Source: Channallabes apus (taxonomy: Eukaryota > Chordata > Actinopteri > Siluriformes > Clariidae). Taken from it: a DNA stretch of 64,000 bases. The position numbers were made by a program, and so were the translations under genes. The DNA lies in contig CM060107.1 of the NCBI GenBank assembly GCA_030522415.1, forward strand, positions 55,617,104 through 55,681,103, read 5' to 3'. How positions within the stretch are numbered: the first letter of the stretch is position 1; every line of letters begins with the position of its first letter. The notes beneath the pieces are model-generated. The model saw only the letters and a program-made list of their open reading frames with translations, was not told the DNA's origin and made no database searches. Of the stretch, positions 24,165 to 35,984 are shown in pieces.

Positions 24165-24169
<5 letters not shown>

Positions 24170-24202
<33 letters not shown>
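24170..24202. repeat. (GT)n microsatellite
   Basis: Uninterrupted GT run between the 20-bp minisatellite and a short unique stretch. Confidence 0.95.
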
Positions 24203-24203
<1 letters not shown>

Positions 24204-24354
24204 ACAGTGCTGAGGTTAATCAGCAGGTTAGTGGTCAGAGCACACTCCCATGATGCACTGAGGCAGAATGCCAGTCTCTGAGCTTCAGCAGCGTCGCTAA
24301 TGCTAATGCTAATATCCCAGTGGGAGTTAGAGATCACGCGCTATTAGCCCAACT

Positions 24355-24461
24355 AGCTCTCTCTCTCTCCCTCTATCTCTCTCTCTCTCCCTCTATCTCC
24401 CTCTCCCTCCCTCCCTCTCTCCCTCTATCTCCCTCTCTCTCCCTCTATCTATCTCCCTCTC

Positions 24462-24492
<31 letters not shown>

Positions 24493-25180
24493 CCCTCTAT
24501 CTCCCTCTCTCTCTCTCTCTCCCTCTCCCTCTCACTCTCACTCTCTCTCTCACTTTCCCTCTCTCCCTCTCTCTCTCTCTCTCCCTCTCTCACTCTCTCT
24601 CTCTCACTCTCTCTCTCTCACTCTCCCTCTCTTCCTCTCTCTCTCACTCTCCCTCTCTCCCTCTCACTCTCCTCTCTCCCTCTATCTCCCCCCCCTCTCC
24701 CTCTCTCCCTCTCACTCTCCCTCTCTCCCTCTCCCTCTCACTCTCCCTCTCTCCCTCTCACTCTCTCTCTCTCCCCCCCTCTCTCTATCTCCCCCTCTCT
24801 CTCCCCCCCTCTCCCTCTCTCCCTCTCACTCTCCCTCTCTCCCTCTCACTCTCTCTCTCCCCCCCTCTCTCTATCTCCCCCTCTCTCTCCCCCCCTCTCC
24901 CTCTCTCCCTCTCACTCTCCCTCTCTCCCTCTCACTCTCTCTCTCCCCCCCTCTCTCTATCTCCCCCTCTCTCTCCCCCCCTCTCCCTCTCTCCCTCTCA
25001 CTCTCCCTCTCTCCCTCTATCTCCCCCTCTCTCTCCCCCCCCTCTCCCTCTCCCTCTCACTCTCTCACTCTCTCTCTCTCTCCCTCTATCTCTCCCTCTA
25101 TCTCCCCCTCTCTCTCCCCCCCTCTCTCTATCTCCCTCTCACTCTCCCCCCCTCTCCCTCTCTCTCTCTCCCTCTCTTTC
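24355..25180. repeat. Pyrimidine tract with CTCTCCCTCTATCTCC theme
   Basis: About 820 bp of almost pure C and T on the + strand, broken only by isolated A (in TATC or CACT). A unit of about 120 bp containing CTCCCCCCCTCTCTCTATC recurs at about 24770, 24855 and 24945. The 332-codon frame is compositional. Confidence 0.93.
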
Positions 25181-25628
25181 ATGTTTCTTTTCATTAATTC
25201 CTATTTTTTTCATTTCTTTCTTTGTGCTAGTTGTTTGGACATGTCCACCTGTCCTCGTTCGCTTTCGTCCTGCTCCGTCTCTAACGCTGTACTTTACTCG
25301 CTATTCCTCCGCTCCTGATTATTTCCTGAAAACTTTCTCCACACCCCCCCCCCCCTCTCTCTCTCTCTCTCCCTCTCTCTCAGCTCATCCATCATTTGCT
25401 CTCTGCACTTTATCTGCTCTTTGTTTCTCTCTCTCACTCTTTTTCCTGATGTGTGTAAATGCGTATACTTCACGCCTCCTCTTATCAACACTCTCCTTCT
25501 TTCTGCCGTCTCTTTTACTCTCCTTTATTTCTCCTTTTTCTCTCACACACACTTTTGTTTGATTGTTTTTACCTTACATTCCATTTTTCCTTTCTTTCTC
25601 CCTGGTGTTGATGGGTGTCCCCTCTGTG
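25181..25628. other. Intron 1, pyrimidine-rich decayed sequence
   Basis: CT-rich but not tandemly ordered. No exon or element recognised. Confidence 0.5.
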
Positions 25629-25666
<38 letters not shown>

Positions 25667-25778
25667 AGTGCTGAGTGATGTAATGAGGGATGGAGGGATT
25701 AGAGAGTGACAGCAGTGAAATGTCAGGCATTTAGTGGGATCGAGTTCAGGATTTAAGCTTTTATTAACGCCGTAATGA

Positions 25779-25837
<59 letters not shown>

Positions 25838-25885
25838 AGGGATGTGATCCTTTATAAATTCCTGAGAAATTGTCACAGACTTGCT

Positions 25886-25934
<49 letters not shown>

Positions 25935-25993
25935 CACACGTTCCACCGATGGCCATGGTGTTTGGTAAAATCCAAAACTGGGTCATTCTCACA

Positions 25994-26033
<40 letters not shown>

Positions 26034-26057
26034 CACACACACTCACAGCCAAGATGG
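25629..26057. repeat. (CA)n and (GT)n microsatellites before the gap
   Basis: CA at 25629-25664 and 25780-25835, GT at 25889-25931, CA-rich with TA interruptions at 25990-26043. Confidence 0.93.
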
Positions 26058-26257
26058 NNNNNNNNNNNNNNNNNNNNNNNNNNNNNNNNNNNNNNNNNNN
26101 NNNNNNNNNNNNNNNNNNNNNNNNNNNNNNNNNNNNNNNNNNNNNNNNNNNNNNNNNNNNNNNNNNNNNNNNNNNNNNNNNNNNNNNNNNNNNNNNNNNN
26201 NNNNNNNNNNNNNNNNNNNNNNNNNNNNNNNNNNNNNNNNNNNNNNNNNNNNNNNNN
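26058..26257. other. Assembly gap (200 N)
   Basis: Exactly 200 undetermined bases, likely a placeholder rather than a measured distance, at the junction of CA repeats and the sequence leading into the 26-bp minisatellite. Confidence 0.97.
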
Positions 26258-26334
26258 GCAAAAGATGTGTGATGATGTCATCTGTAGGGCAGGGAAAAGA
26301 AGAAGGTCATTCAACATGGCCTCCAGCCCATAGA

Positions 26335-28846
26335 GAGACACGCAGGACGGGGGAGTGAGTGGGACAGGCAGGACGGGGAGTGAGTGGACACGCAGGACGG
26401 GGGAGTGAGTGGGACACGCAGGACGGGGGAGTGAGTGGATCACGCAGGACGGGGGAGTGAGTGGGACACGCAGGACGGGGAGAGTGAGTGGGACACGCAG
26501 GACGGGGGAGTGAGTGGGACACGCAGGACGGGGGAGTGAGTGGGACACGCAGGACGGGAGTGAGTGGGACACGCAGGACGGGGGAGTGAGTGGGACACGC
26601 AGGACGGGGGAGTGAGTGGGACACGCAGGACGGGGGAGTGAGTGGGACACGCAGGACGGGGGAGTGAGTGGGACACGCAGGACGGGGGAGTGAGTGGGAC
26701 ACGCAGGACGGGGGAGTGAGTGGGACACGCAGGACGGGGGAGTGAGTGGGACACGCAGGACGGGGGAGTGAGTGGGACACGCAGGACGGGGGAGTGAGTG
26801 GGACACGCAGGACGGGGGAGTGAGTGGGACACGCAGGACGGGGGAGTGAGTGGGACACGCAGGACGGGGGAGTGAGTGGGACACGCAGGACGGGGAGTGA
26901 GTGGGACACGCAGGACGGGGAGTGAGTGGGACACGCAGGACGGGGGAGTGAGTGGGACACGCAGGACGGGGGAGTGAGTGGGACACGCAGGACGGGGAGT
27001 GAGTGGGACACGCAGGACGGGGGAGTGAGTGGGACACGCAGGACGGGGGAGTGAGTGGACACGCAGGACGGGGAGTGAGTGGGACACGCAGGACGGGGAG
27101 TGAGTGGGACACGCAGGACGGGGGAGTGAGTGGGACACGCAGGACGGGGGAGTGAGTGGGACACGCAGGACGGGGGAGTGAGTGGGACACCGCAGGACGG
27201 GGGAGTGAGTGGGACACGCAGGACGGGGGAGTGAGTGGGACACGCAGGACGGGGGAGTGAGTGGGACACGCAGGACGGGGAGTGAGTGGACACGCAGGAC
27301 GGGGAGTGAGTGGGACACGCAGGACGGGGGAGTGAGTGGGACACGCAGGACGGGGGAGTGAGTGGGACACGCAGGACGGGGGAGTGAGTGGGACACGCAG
27401 GACGGGGGAGTGAGTGGGACACGCAGGACGGGGGAGTGAGTGGGACACGCAGGACGGGGGAGTGAGTGGGACACGCAGGACGGGGGAGTGAGTGGGACAC
27501 GCAGGACGGGGGAGTGAGTGGGACACGCAGGACGGGGGAGTGAGTGGGACACGCAGGACGGGGGAGTGAGTGGGACACGCAGGACGGGGGAGTGAGTGGG
27601 ACACGCAGGACGGGGGAGTGAGTGGGACACGCAGGACGGGGGAGTGAGTGGGACACGCAGGACGGGGGAGTGAGTGGGACACGCAGGACGGGGGAGTGAG
27701 TGGGACACGCAGGACGGGGGAGTGAGTGGGACACGCAGGACGGGGGAGTGAGTGGGACACGCAGGACGGGGGAGTGAGTGGGACACGCAGGACGGGGGAG
27801 TGAGTGGGACACGCAGGACGGGGGAGTGAGTGGGACACGCAGGACGGGGGAGTGAGTGGGACACGCAGGACGGGGGAGTGAGTGGGACACGCAGGACGGG
27901 GGAGTGAGTGGGACACGCAGGACGGGGGAGTGAGTGGGACACGCAGGACGGGGGAGTGAGTGGGACACGCAGGACGGGGGAGTGAGTGGGACACGCAGGA
28001 CGGGGGAGTGAGTGGGACACGCAGGACGGGGGAGTGAGTGGGACACGCAGGACGGGGGAGTGAGTGGGACACGCAGGACGGGGGAGTGAGTGGGACACGC
28101 AGGACGGGGGAGTGAGTGGGACAGCAGGACGGGGGAGTGAGTGGGACAGGCAGGACGGGGGAGTGAGTGGGACAGGCAGGACGGGGGAGTGAGTGGGACA
28201 GGCAGGACGGGGGAGTGAGTGGGACAGGCAGGACGGGGGAGTGAGTGGGACAGGCAGGACGGGGGAGTGAGTGGGACAGGCAGGACGGGGGAGTGAGTGG
28301 GACAGGCAGGACGGGGGAGTGAGTGGGACAGGCAGGACGGGGGAGTGAGTGGGACAGGCAGGACGGGGGAGTGAGTGGGACAGCAGGACGGGGGAGTGAG
28401 TGGGACACGCAGGACGGGGGAGTGAGTGGGACACGCAGGACGGGGGAGTGAGTGGGACACGCAGGACGGGGGAGTGAGTGGGACAACGCAGGACGGGGAG
28501 TGAGTGGGACACGCAGGACGGGGGAGTGAGTGGGACACGCAGGACGGGGAGTGAGTGGGACACGCAGGACGGGGGAGTGAGTGGGAGACAGGAGGGGGAG
28601 TGAGTGGACACGCAGGACGGAGTGGGGACAGGCGACGTGAGTGGGACAGGCAGGACGGGGGAGTGAGTGGGACAGGCAGGACGGGGGAGTGAGGGCAGGA
28701 CGGGGGAGTGAGTGGGACACGCAGGACGGGGGGAGTGAGTGGGACACGCAGGACGGGGGAGTGAGTGGGACACGCAGGACGGGGGAGTGAGTGGGACACG
28801 CAGGACGGGGGAGTGAGTGGGACACGCAGGACGGGGGAGTGAGTGA
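26335..28846. repeat. 26-bp G-rich minisatellite, about 96 copies
   Basis: Unit made of GGGACACGCAGGACGGGGG plus AGTGAGT. Central copies are near identical. Variants carry GGACAGGCAGG (clustered at 28125-28385) or lack one to several bases (26335-27310 and 28380-28730). The unit has 14 G and 4 C on the + strand. Because the unit is not a multiple of three and has no stop on the minus strand, all three minus frames stay open for hundreds of codons; none is a gene. Confidence 0.97.
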
Positions 28847-28949
28847 TATACTGTTAGAGTAAGACAGACGGGAGACAGTTAGAAGGCGATACTGAGACCG
28901 GGGAGAGAGAGTGAGACAGAGCAGCTGCTCCTGGGTTTCCTTGTGATGG

Positions 28950-29056
28950 GTCGGCTGTGGCCCCTGAGGGCCCCTGTGGTGTAGTGGGCGAGGGGGGGGG
29001 GGGGGGGGCTACTGTGGCGTCTGGCACCAGGACGTTACTGTCGGATCCTTTGGGTG

Positions 29057-29103
<47 letters not shown>

Positions 29104-29676
29104 GTTGGGCGTGGCCACCATGGATCGGATCGGGGACTGGGCAGTGTGGAGGCGGGGTCTGGGCCCTCGGGCCCCGTGTGTGTGTGAGAGTCCGGAGGTG
29201 TGTATGTTACAGCTGATCAGTGTACGAGTGATGCTGCGGTGTGTGTGTGTGTTCTCGACACTGCATGATGTCATTTATAAGGAAAAAGCGATGCGTAGTG
29301 GTTTAGTTCCTAAACGCTTTGTGTCTCACAACAGCGTCGCACTCCAGCTCACTCAGCGTTCCCCAGCTCCGCCCAGTCATCTCTCACACACACACACACA
29401 CACGGACTCTTTACACACACTCACGCATGCAATGACATTTCTAGCCCTGAGACTATGAATCATTGTTTGTGCACTGCGAAGAAAAAGAAATGTAATAATT
29501 AATTTAATAAGAAAAACAATCTGCCAGAAAGTGAGGAGGGAGTGAGTGAGCCATCAGATCACACAGACACAGAGACAGAGAGAGAGAGACAGAGAGAGAG
29601 ACAGAGCAAAGTGAAGACGTCAAGTTTTCTGTGAATAAAATTGCTGAGAGTTTAATTTATCTATAATAGGATCTGC

Positions 29677-29711
<35 letters not shown>

Positions 29712-29852
29712 GAGAGGTGTGTGAGAGATGACACTATTGTGTTGATGTGAGAGAAAGAGGTGTTACTAGTAGAGAGGTGTGTGTGTGTGTGTGTGCATGC
29801 AGTGTCAGTGTTTGAGCTTTAAGGAGTGTGTGACGTCAACTCTACAGCTCTG

Positions 29853-29909
<57 letters not shown>

Positions 29910-29956
29910 TGCACGGTGTGAAACATTCAGTATTGCAACATTCAGTGTAATTTGGA

Positions 29957-30006
<50 letters not shown>

Positions 30007-30010
30007 CTGA
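28950..30010. repeat. Poly-G and (GT)n cluster
   Basis: 17 G at 28992-29008; GT at 29059-29102, 29680-29702, 29777-29793, 29855-29906 and 29960-30004; CA at 29385-29402. Sequence between (29100-29680) is unique with no exon seen. Confidence 0.85.
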
Positions 30011-30315
30011 GTTCTCTATTCAGTGTGAATCTTGGAGGAATTTGGAAATATTTTGACTAAAAAACAGTCCCTGCTCGACTCTACTGTCTATACTATACTC
30101 ATCTGTCCTTATGTTCTATATCATACAGCAGTTAGTTCTGACCGAGTAATCTGATTGGACGATAGGCGTGTCAGCATGGCTGAAAGTAGGTGTGTACATA
30201 ACCTATATCATAGTCTCGACACGATAGACTCTATACTGCATTCTCCACGCTGTAGAGACAATGCTGTAGTCTCTAAACCATAGTGTCTATATAAGACACT
30301 TAATAACGTAGTGAC

Positions 30316-32385
30316 AATACTATATACACTATACCGCGGGCACTGCACTATATACACTATACCGCGGGCACTGCAGTATATACACTATACCGCCGGCACT
30401 GCACTATATACACTATACCGCGGGCACTGCACTATATACACTATACCGCGGGCACTATACTATATACACTATACCGCGGGCACTGCACTATATACACTAT
30501 ACCGCGGGCACTGCACTATATTACACTATAGCGCGGGCACTGCACTATATACACTATACCCGCGGGCACTGCACTATATACACTATACAGCCGGCACTGC
30601 ACTATATACACTATACAGCCGGCACTGCACTATATACACTATACCGCGGGCACTGCACTATATACACTATACCGCGGGCACTATACTATATACACTATAC
30701 CGCGGGCACTATACTATATACACTATACCGCGGGCACTATACTATATACACTATACCGCGGGGCACTATACTATATACACTATACCGCCGGCACTATACT
30801 ATATACACTATACCGCCGGCACTATACTATATACACTATACCGCCGGCACTATACTATATACACTATACCGCCGGCACTATACTATATACACTATACCGC
30901 CGGCACTATACTATATACACTATACCGCCGGCACTATACTATATACACTATAACCGCCGGCACTATACTATATACACTATACCGCCGGCACTATACTATA
31001 TACACTATACCGCCGGCACTGCACTATATACACTATACTATATACACTATACTATATACACTATACCGCGGGCACTGCACTATATACACTATACCGCGGG
31101 CACTGCACTATATACACTATACCGCGGGCACTATACTATATACACTATACAGCGGGCACTGCACTATATACACTATACCGCGGGCACTGCACTATATACA
31201 CTATACCGCGGGCACTATACTATATACACTATACCGCGGGCACTATACTATATACACTATACCGCGGGCACTATACTATATACACTATACCGCCGGCACT
31301 ATACTATATACACTATACCGCCGGCACTATACTATATACACTATACCGCCGGCACTGCACTATATACACTATACCGCGGGCACTACACTATATACACTAT
31401 ACCGCGGGCACTGCACTATATACACTATACCGCGGGCACTGCACTATATACACTATACCGCGGGCACTGCACTATATACACTATACCGCGGGCACTGCAC
31501 TATATACACTACACCGCGGGCACTGCACTATATACACTACACCGCGGGCACTGCACTATATACACTACACCGCGGGCACTGCACTATATACACTATACCG
31601 CCGGCACTGCACTATATACACTATACCGCCGGCACTGCACTATATACACTATACCGCCGGCACTATACTATATACACTATACCGCGGGCACTGCACTATA
31701 TACACTATACCGCCGGCACTGCACTATATACACTATACCGCGGGCACTGCACTATATACACTATACTATATACACTATACCGCCGGCACTATACTATATA
31801 CACTATACCGCCGGCACTATACTATATACACTATACCGCCGGCACTATACTATATACACTATACCGCCGGCACTATACTATATACACTATACCGCCGGCA
31901 CTGCACTATATACACTATACCGCGGGCACTACACTATATACACTATACCGCGGGCACTACACTATATACACTATACCGCCGGCACTGCACTATATACACT
32001 ATACCGCCGGCACTGCACTATATACACTATACCGCCGGCACTGCACTATATACACTATACCGCCGGCACTGCACTATATACACTATACCGCAGGCACTAT
32101 ACTATATACACTATACTATATACACTATACCGCGGGCACTATACTATATACACTATACCGCGGGCACTATACTATATACACTATACCGCGGGCACTATAC
32201 TATATACACTATACCGCGGGCACTGCACTATATACACTATACCGCGGGCACTATACTATATACACTATACCGCGGGCACTATACTATATACACTATACCG
32301 CGGGCACTGCACTATATACACTATACCGCGGGCACTGCACTATATACACTATACCGCGGGCACTAGACTATATACACTATACTGT
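30316..32385. repeat. 28-bp minisatellite with TATATACACTATACCGC core
   Basis: About 73 copies of ACTATATACACTATACCG plus CGGGCACTGC. Two positions vary: CCGCGGGC versus CCGCCGGC, and CTGCACTA versus CTATACTA. Shortened TATACACTATAC units occur at about 31030-31060, 31760-31775 and 32110-32125. A 754-codon + frame spans it only because the unit lacks stops. Confidence 0.97.
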
Positions 32386-32476
32386 GATTGTGCAGGTTAT
32401 TTGTTTAAACAGCCGTTGGTTCTCGTTTTGTTTAAATCTTTTGCATGCAGCAGCAGCTGCATTCAAGGAAGTTAGA

Positions 32477-32479
<3 letters not shown>

Positions 32480-32539
<60 letters not shown>

Positions 32540-32899
32540 CACACAAACAAGGCCTTAAGCTGCATTTGCGTTTAAAGTGTGAAGAGTCTACCAGCGTTTC
32601 TTTCTTGCCTTTTGAATTTGGACGAAAAAAAGTGTGTGTGTGTGTGTGTGCGTGTGTGTGTGTCTTCGTGTCTACCAAGTGAAAGCTGAATCCTTTTCCA
32701 ATTATTCTGAATGTTTCGGTGTGTCCTGCCCCTGTGGCGAGATTTGTGTGTGAGTGTGTGTGTGTGTGTGTGTGTCTGTAAGCGCCCTTGGGCGATGCTG
32801 GTTTATCTTCTTTGCCCGATAAGTGTGTTTGTTTCCTCAAGTGAGTGGATTTCCTACATGTCTATAATTATGTGACCGAGACGACGCGTGCGCGCGCAT

Positions 32900-32972
<73 letters not shown>

Positions 32973-33408
32973 TAACGTTAAAGCAGGAATAAGTGACTCT
33001 GGAGAAAGAATGTTGATATTTGAATGTAACATGTTGAATACACTCCTCCCCTTAGCGCTACATGACTCGTGTCCGCTTCATAGCAAACTACCTACGACTA
33101 AGTAACTAGCGGACGCTAGCTAGCATGTTAGCTGTGTAAACATTTCAGATCGCTTTACGTGAGCATGTGTACAAACACACACAGCCAGCATGCCAGACTC
33201 AAAGTGCAGAGAGACGTAGCCAATCAGTCTTGCTAGCACTTTACGCTAACGTTTTAGCTACGTGACGCGCGCTGTGTCTAATAGACGCGAGTCTCAGAGC
33301 TAATGTCTGAATTTCATTAAGTTGGTCACACGGGCCCTGGTGTGTTATTTATTCATGCAGACTCCTGCGATGTTAACTCAGGATTAGCAATGTTAGCATC
33401 TTTGTTTT

Positions 33409-33445
<37 letters not shown>

Positions 33446-33540
33446 TGTCCTGTCTCCTGATCTAAATGACTCATCGGACGCTAATTATCTCCATCTCAAG
33501 GTTAGAAGATTCATTCAGGATGGATAGAGAGACAAAGAGG

Positions 33541-33594
<54 letters not shown>

Positions 33595-33595
33595 G
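32480..33595. repeat. Cluster of long (GT)n and (CA)n tracts
   Basis: GT at 32480-32536 and 32632-32664, GT at 32750-32775, CA at 32906-32970, CA at 33410-33441, GT at 33546-33592. The intervening 32971-33405 is unique with CpGs and GCTAGC motifs. Confidence 0.92.
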
Positions 33596-33735
33596 ATGAT
33601 AAGAACACGAGCTCCACACACTGATTATAGAAACAAAAGGAATTGTTTGTTTATTTTAATGTTTTTATTTGTTCTTTGTTCTTTTTTATTTCTTTCTGCG
33701 TAAATTAGACTCGTCAGGTCGACTTCAGGGTGTTC

Positions 33736-33915
33736 GTTCTCTCTCTCTCGTTCTCTCTCTCGCGTTCTCTCTCTCTCTCGTTCTCTCTCTCGCGTTCTCT
33801 CTCTCGCGTTCTCTCTCTCTCTCGTTCTCTCTCTCTCTCGTTCTCTCTCTCTCGCGTTCTCTCTCTCTCGTTCTCTCTCGCGTTCTCTCTCTCGCGTTCT
33901 CTTTCTTTCTTTCTT
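33736..33915. repeat. CTCTCTCGCGTT / CTCTCTCGTT minisatellite
   Basis: Units of about 10-16 bp ending in CGTT or CGCGTT within a CT-rich background. Confidence 0.9.
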
Positions 33916-34129
33916 AAGCTATTGTTGTTTTCTTGATTGTTTTTATTTGAGACATTTTATTTCAGTTTTTTTCCCCTCGACAGTTTCTGTCTTGTTTATT
34001 TTTCTCTCTCACTCTCATTTACTCTCACACCGTTCTCACACTCTTCCACTCTCTCATGTCTTTCACACTTTTACTTTATCGCTCCTTTTCACAGTCTCAC
34101 CTCTTTGCCCTCCTTCATGCACCAAGCCC

Positions 34130-35185
34130 CTCCCACCCCCTCTCTCACTCTTCTACCCTGTCTCACCCCCTCTCTCACTCTTCGACCCTGTCTCACCCCT
34201 CTCTCACTCTTCGACCCTGTCTCACCCCCTCTCTCACTCTTATACCCGGTCTCACCCCCTCTCTCACTCTTCGACCCTGTCTCACCCCCTCTCTCACTCT
34301 TCGACCCTGTCTCACCCCTCTCTCACTCTTCGACCCTGTCTCACCCCCTCTCTCACTCTTATACCCTGTCTCACCCCCTCTCTCACTCTTCTACCCTGTC
34401 TCACCCCCTTTCTCACTCTTCTACCCTGTCTCACCCCCTCTCTCACTCTTCTACCCTGTCTCACCCCCTCTCTCACTCTTATACCCTGTCTCACCCCCTC
34501 TCTCACTCTTCGACCCTGTCTCAGCCCCTCTCTCACTCTTCGACCCTGTCTCACCCCTCTCTCACTCTTCGACCCTGTCTCACCCCCCCTCTCACTCTTA
34601 TACCCTGTCTCACCCCCTCTCTCACTCTTCGACCCTGTCTCACCCCCTCTCTCACTCTTCGACCCTGTCTCACCCCCCCTCTCACTCTTATACCCTGTCT
34701 CACCCCTCCCTCACTCTTATACCCTGTCTCACCCTTCTCTCACTCTTCTACCCTGTCTCACCCCCTCTCTCACTCTTCTACCCTGTCTCACCCCCTCTCT
34801 CACTCTTATACCCTGTCTCACCCCCTCTCTCACTCTTATACCCTGTCTCAGCCCCTCTCTCACTCTTCGACCCTGTCTCACCCCTCTCTCACTCTTCGAC
34901 CCTGTCTCACCCCCCCTCTCACTCTTCTACCCTGTCTCACCCCCTCTCTCACTCTTCTACCCTGTCTCACCCCCTCTCTCACTCTTATACCCTGTCTCAC
35001 CCCCTCTCTCACTCTTCGACCCTCTCTCACTCTGCTACACTGTCTCACCCCATCTCTCACTCTTCAACTTTCTCCCTCACTCTTCGACGCTGTCTCACCC
35101 CTCTCTCACACTTTTTCCATGGTCTCCCCCTGTCTCACTCTGCTACCCTGTCTCACACCCTCTCTCACTCTTTTACCCTGTCTCA
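34130..35185. repeat. 30-bp pyrimidine minisatellite, about 34 copies
   Basis: Unit CTCTCTCACTCTTCGACCC plus TGTCTCACCCC. Variants are TTCTACCC, TTATACCC and a 29-bp form lacking one C. Because 30 is a multiple of three, the 29-bp units switch frames and produce overlapping artefact frames in all three. Confidence 0.95.
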
Positions 35186-35303
35186 TTCCGCTCCCTAAAT
35201 TTCACTCTTACCCCTCTCACACTTTGTCACTGTCTCACCTTTCACAATATTTTATTTTACCCTCATTCCTTGTTACACTCTCACCACCTCTGAAACTCTT
35301 TTG

Positions 35304-35320
35304 CCCCCCCCCCCCCCCCC
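35304..35320. repeat. Homopolymer C run
   Basis: 17 C in a row. Confidence 0.95.
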
Positions 35321-35442
35321 TTTTCCCTTCGGTGTCTCACCCTCTTAATCCGTAACGCTGTACTAATGTCTCTATCTATCTCACTCTCTCCTTCTTCTCG
35401 TAAAGCTCTACACATCTCGACTAAAGAACCCTGAAAGTCTCT

Positions 35443-35475
35443 CAGCGCCCTGTAGTGCACCGTGACCTTTGACCC
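35443..35475 (-). promoter_or_regulatory. CTCF-like motif next to a DR1 nuclear-receptor motif
   Basis: CAGCGCCCTGTAGTGC (35443-35458; minus strand GCACTACAGGGCGCTG) resembles the CTCF consensus. It is followed by TGACCTTTGACCC (35463-35475), a DR1-type pair of AGGTCA-like half sites on the minus strand. The same two motifs also adjoin at 20448-20495 in the opposite order. Confidence 0.35.
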
Positions 35476-35718
35476 TCAGTATTTAAAAAAAAAAATAAAA
35501 TAAAATAATGTGCCATGTTAAGTGCGTAACACTTGTGTTTTACCACACACACACATTTTATGTGTTAGTCCTTGAGGCAGTGTGAAGAAAAAAAAAAAAA
35601 GGATTTGTAGAGATTTTAATGTGTGTGTGTGTGTTGTTTCCTGGTCAGTTTTATGGGTTTATCGCCTCTTGCAGACACGAACAGTAAAAATGCTGCCCAC
35701 CACAAATCTGCAGCTTTG

Positions 35719-35719
<1 letters not shown>

Positions 35720-35782
<63 letters not shown>

Positions 35783-35854
35783 CAGCTCTGTTAAATACAT
35801 TTCTGTGAGTGCGAGAGACTTTCTTTTGTGGGGGTTGATCTTCTGCAGGCTCTG

Positions 35855-35903
<49 letters not shown>
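35720..35903. repeat. (CA)n and (GT)n pair
   Basis: CA at 35720-35780 and GT at 35860-35902 in inverted arrangement, able to pair in a transcript. Confidence 0.95.
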
Positions 35904-35904
<1 letters not shown>

Positions 35905-35984
35905 GTCAGTTTGAAAAGCATCTTGTTGTGAGATTTGCTGTACTGTGGAAGGTTTTAACCCTTCTTTTGTTCTGTACAATAAGC

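Noticed and set aside
22483..24337. Long Cys/Leu/Ser-rich open frames
   Set aside because: They come from the 20-bp GACAGAGAGACAGG array and adjoining simple repeats, with no domain or splice structure.
25574..28825. Open frames of 777 to 1083 codons on the minus strand
   Set aside because: They are translations of the 26-bp minisatellite, open in all three frames because the unit lacks stops, and one runs through the assembly gap.
30311..32575. 754-codon open frame on the plus strand
   Set aside because: It is the 28-bp minisatellite read through; a repeating Tyr/Thr/His pattern follows the unit exactly.
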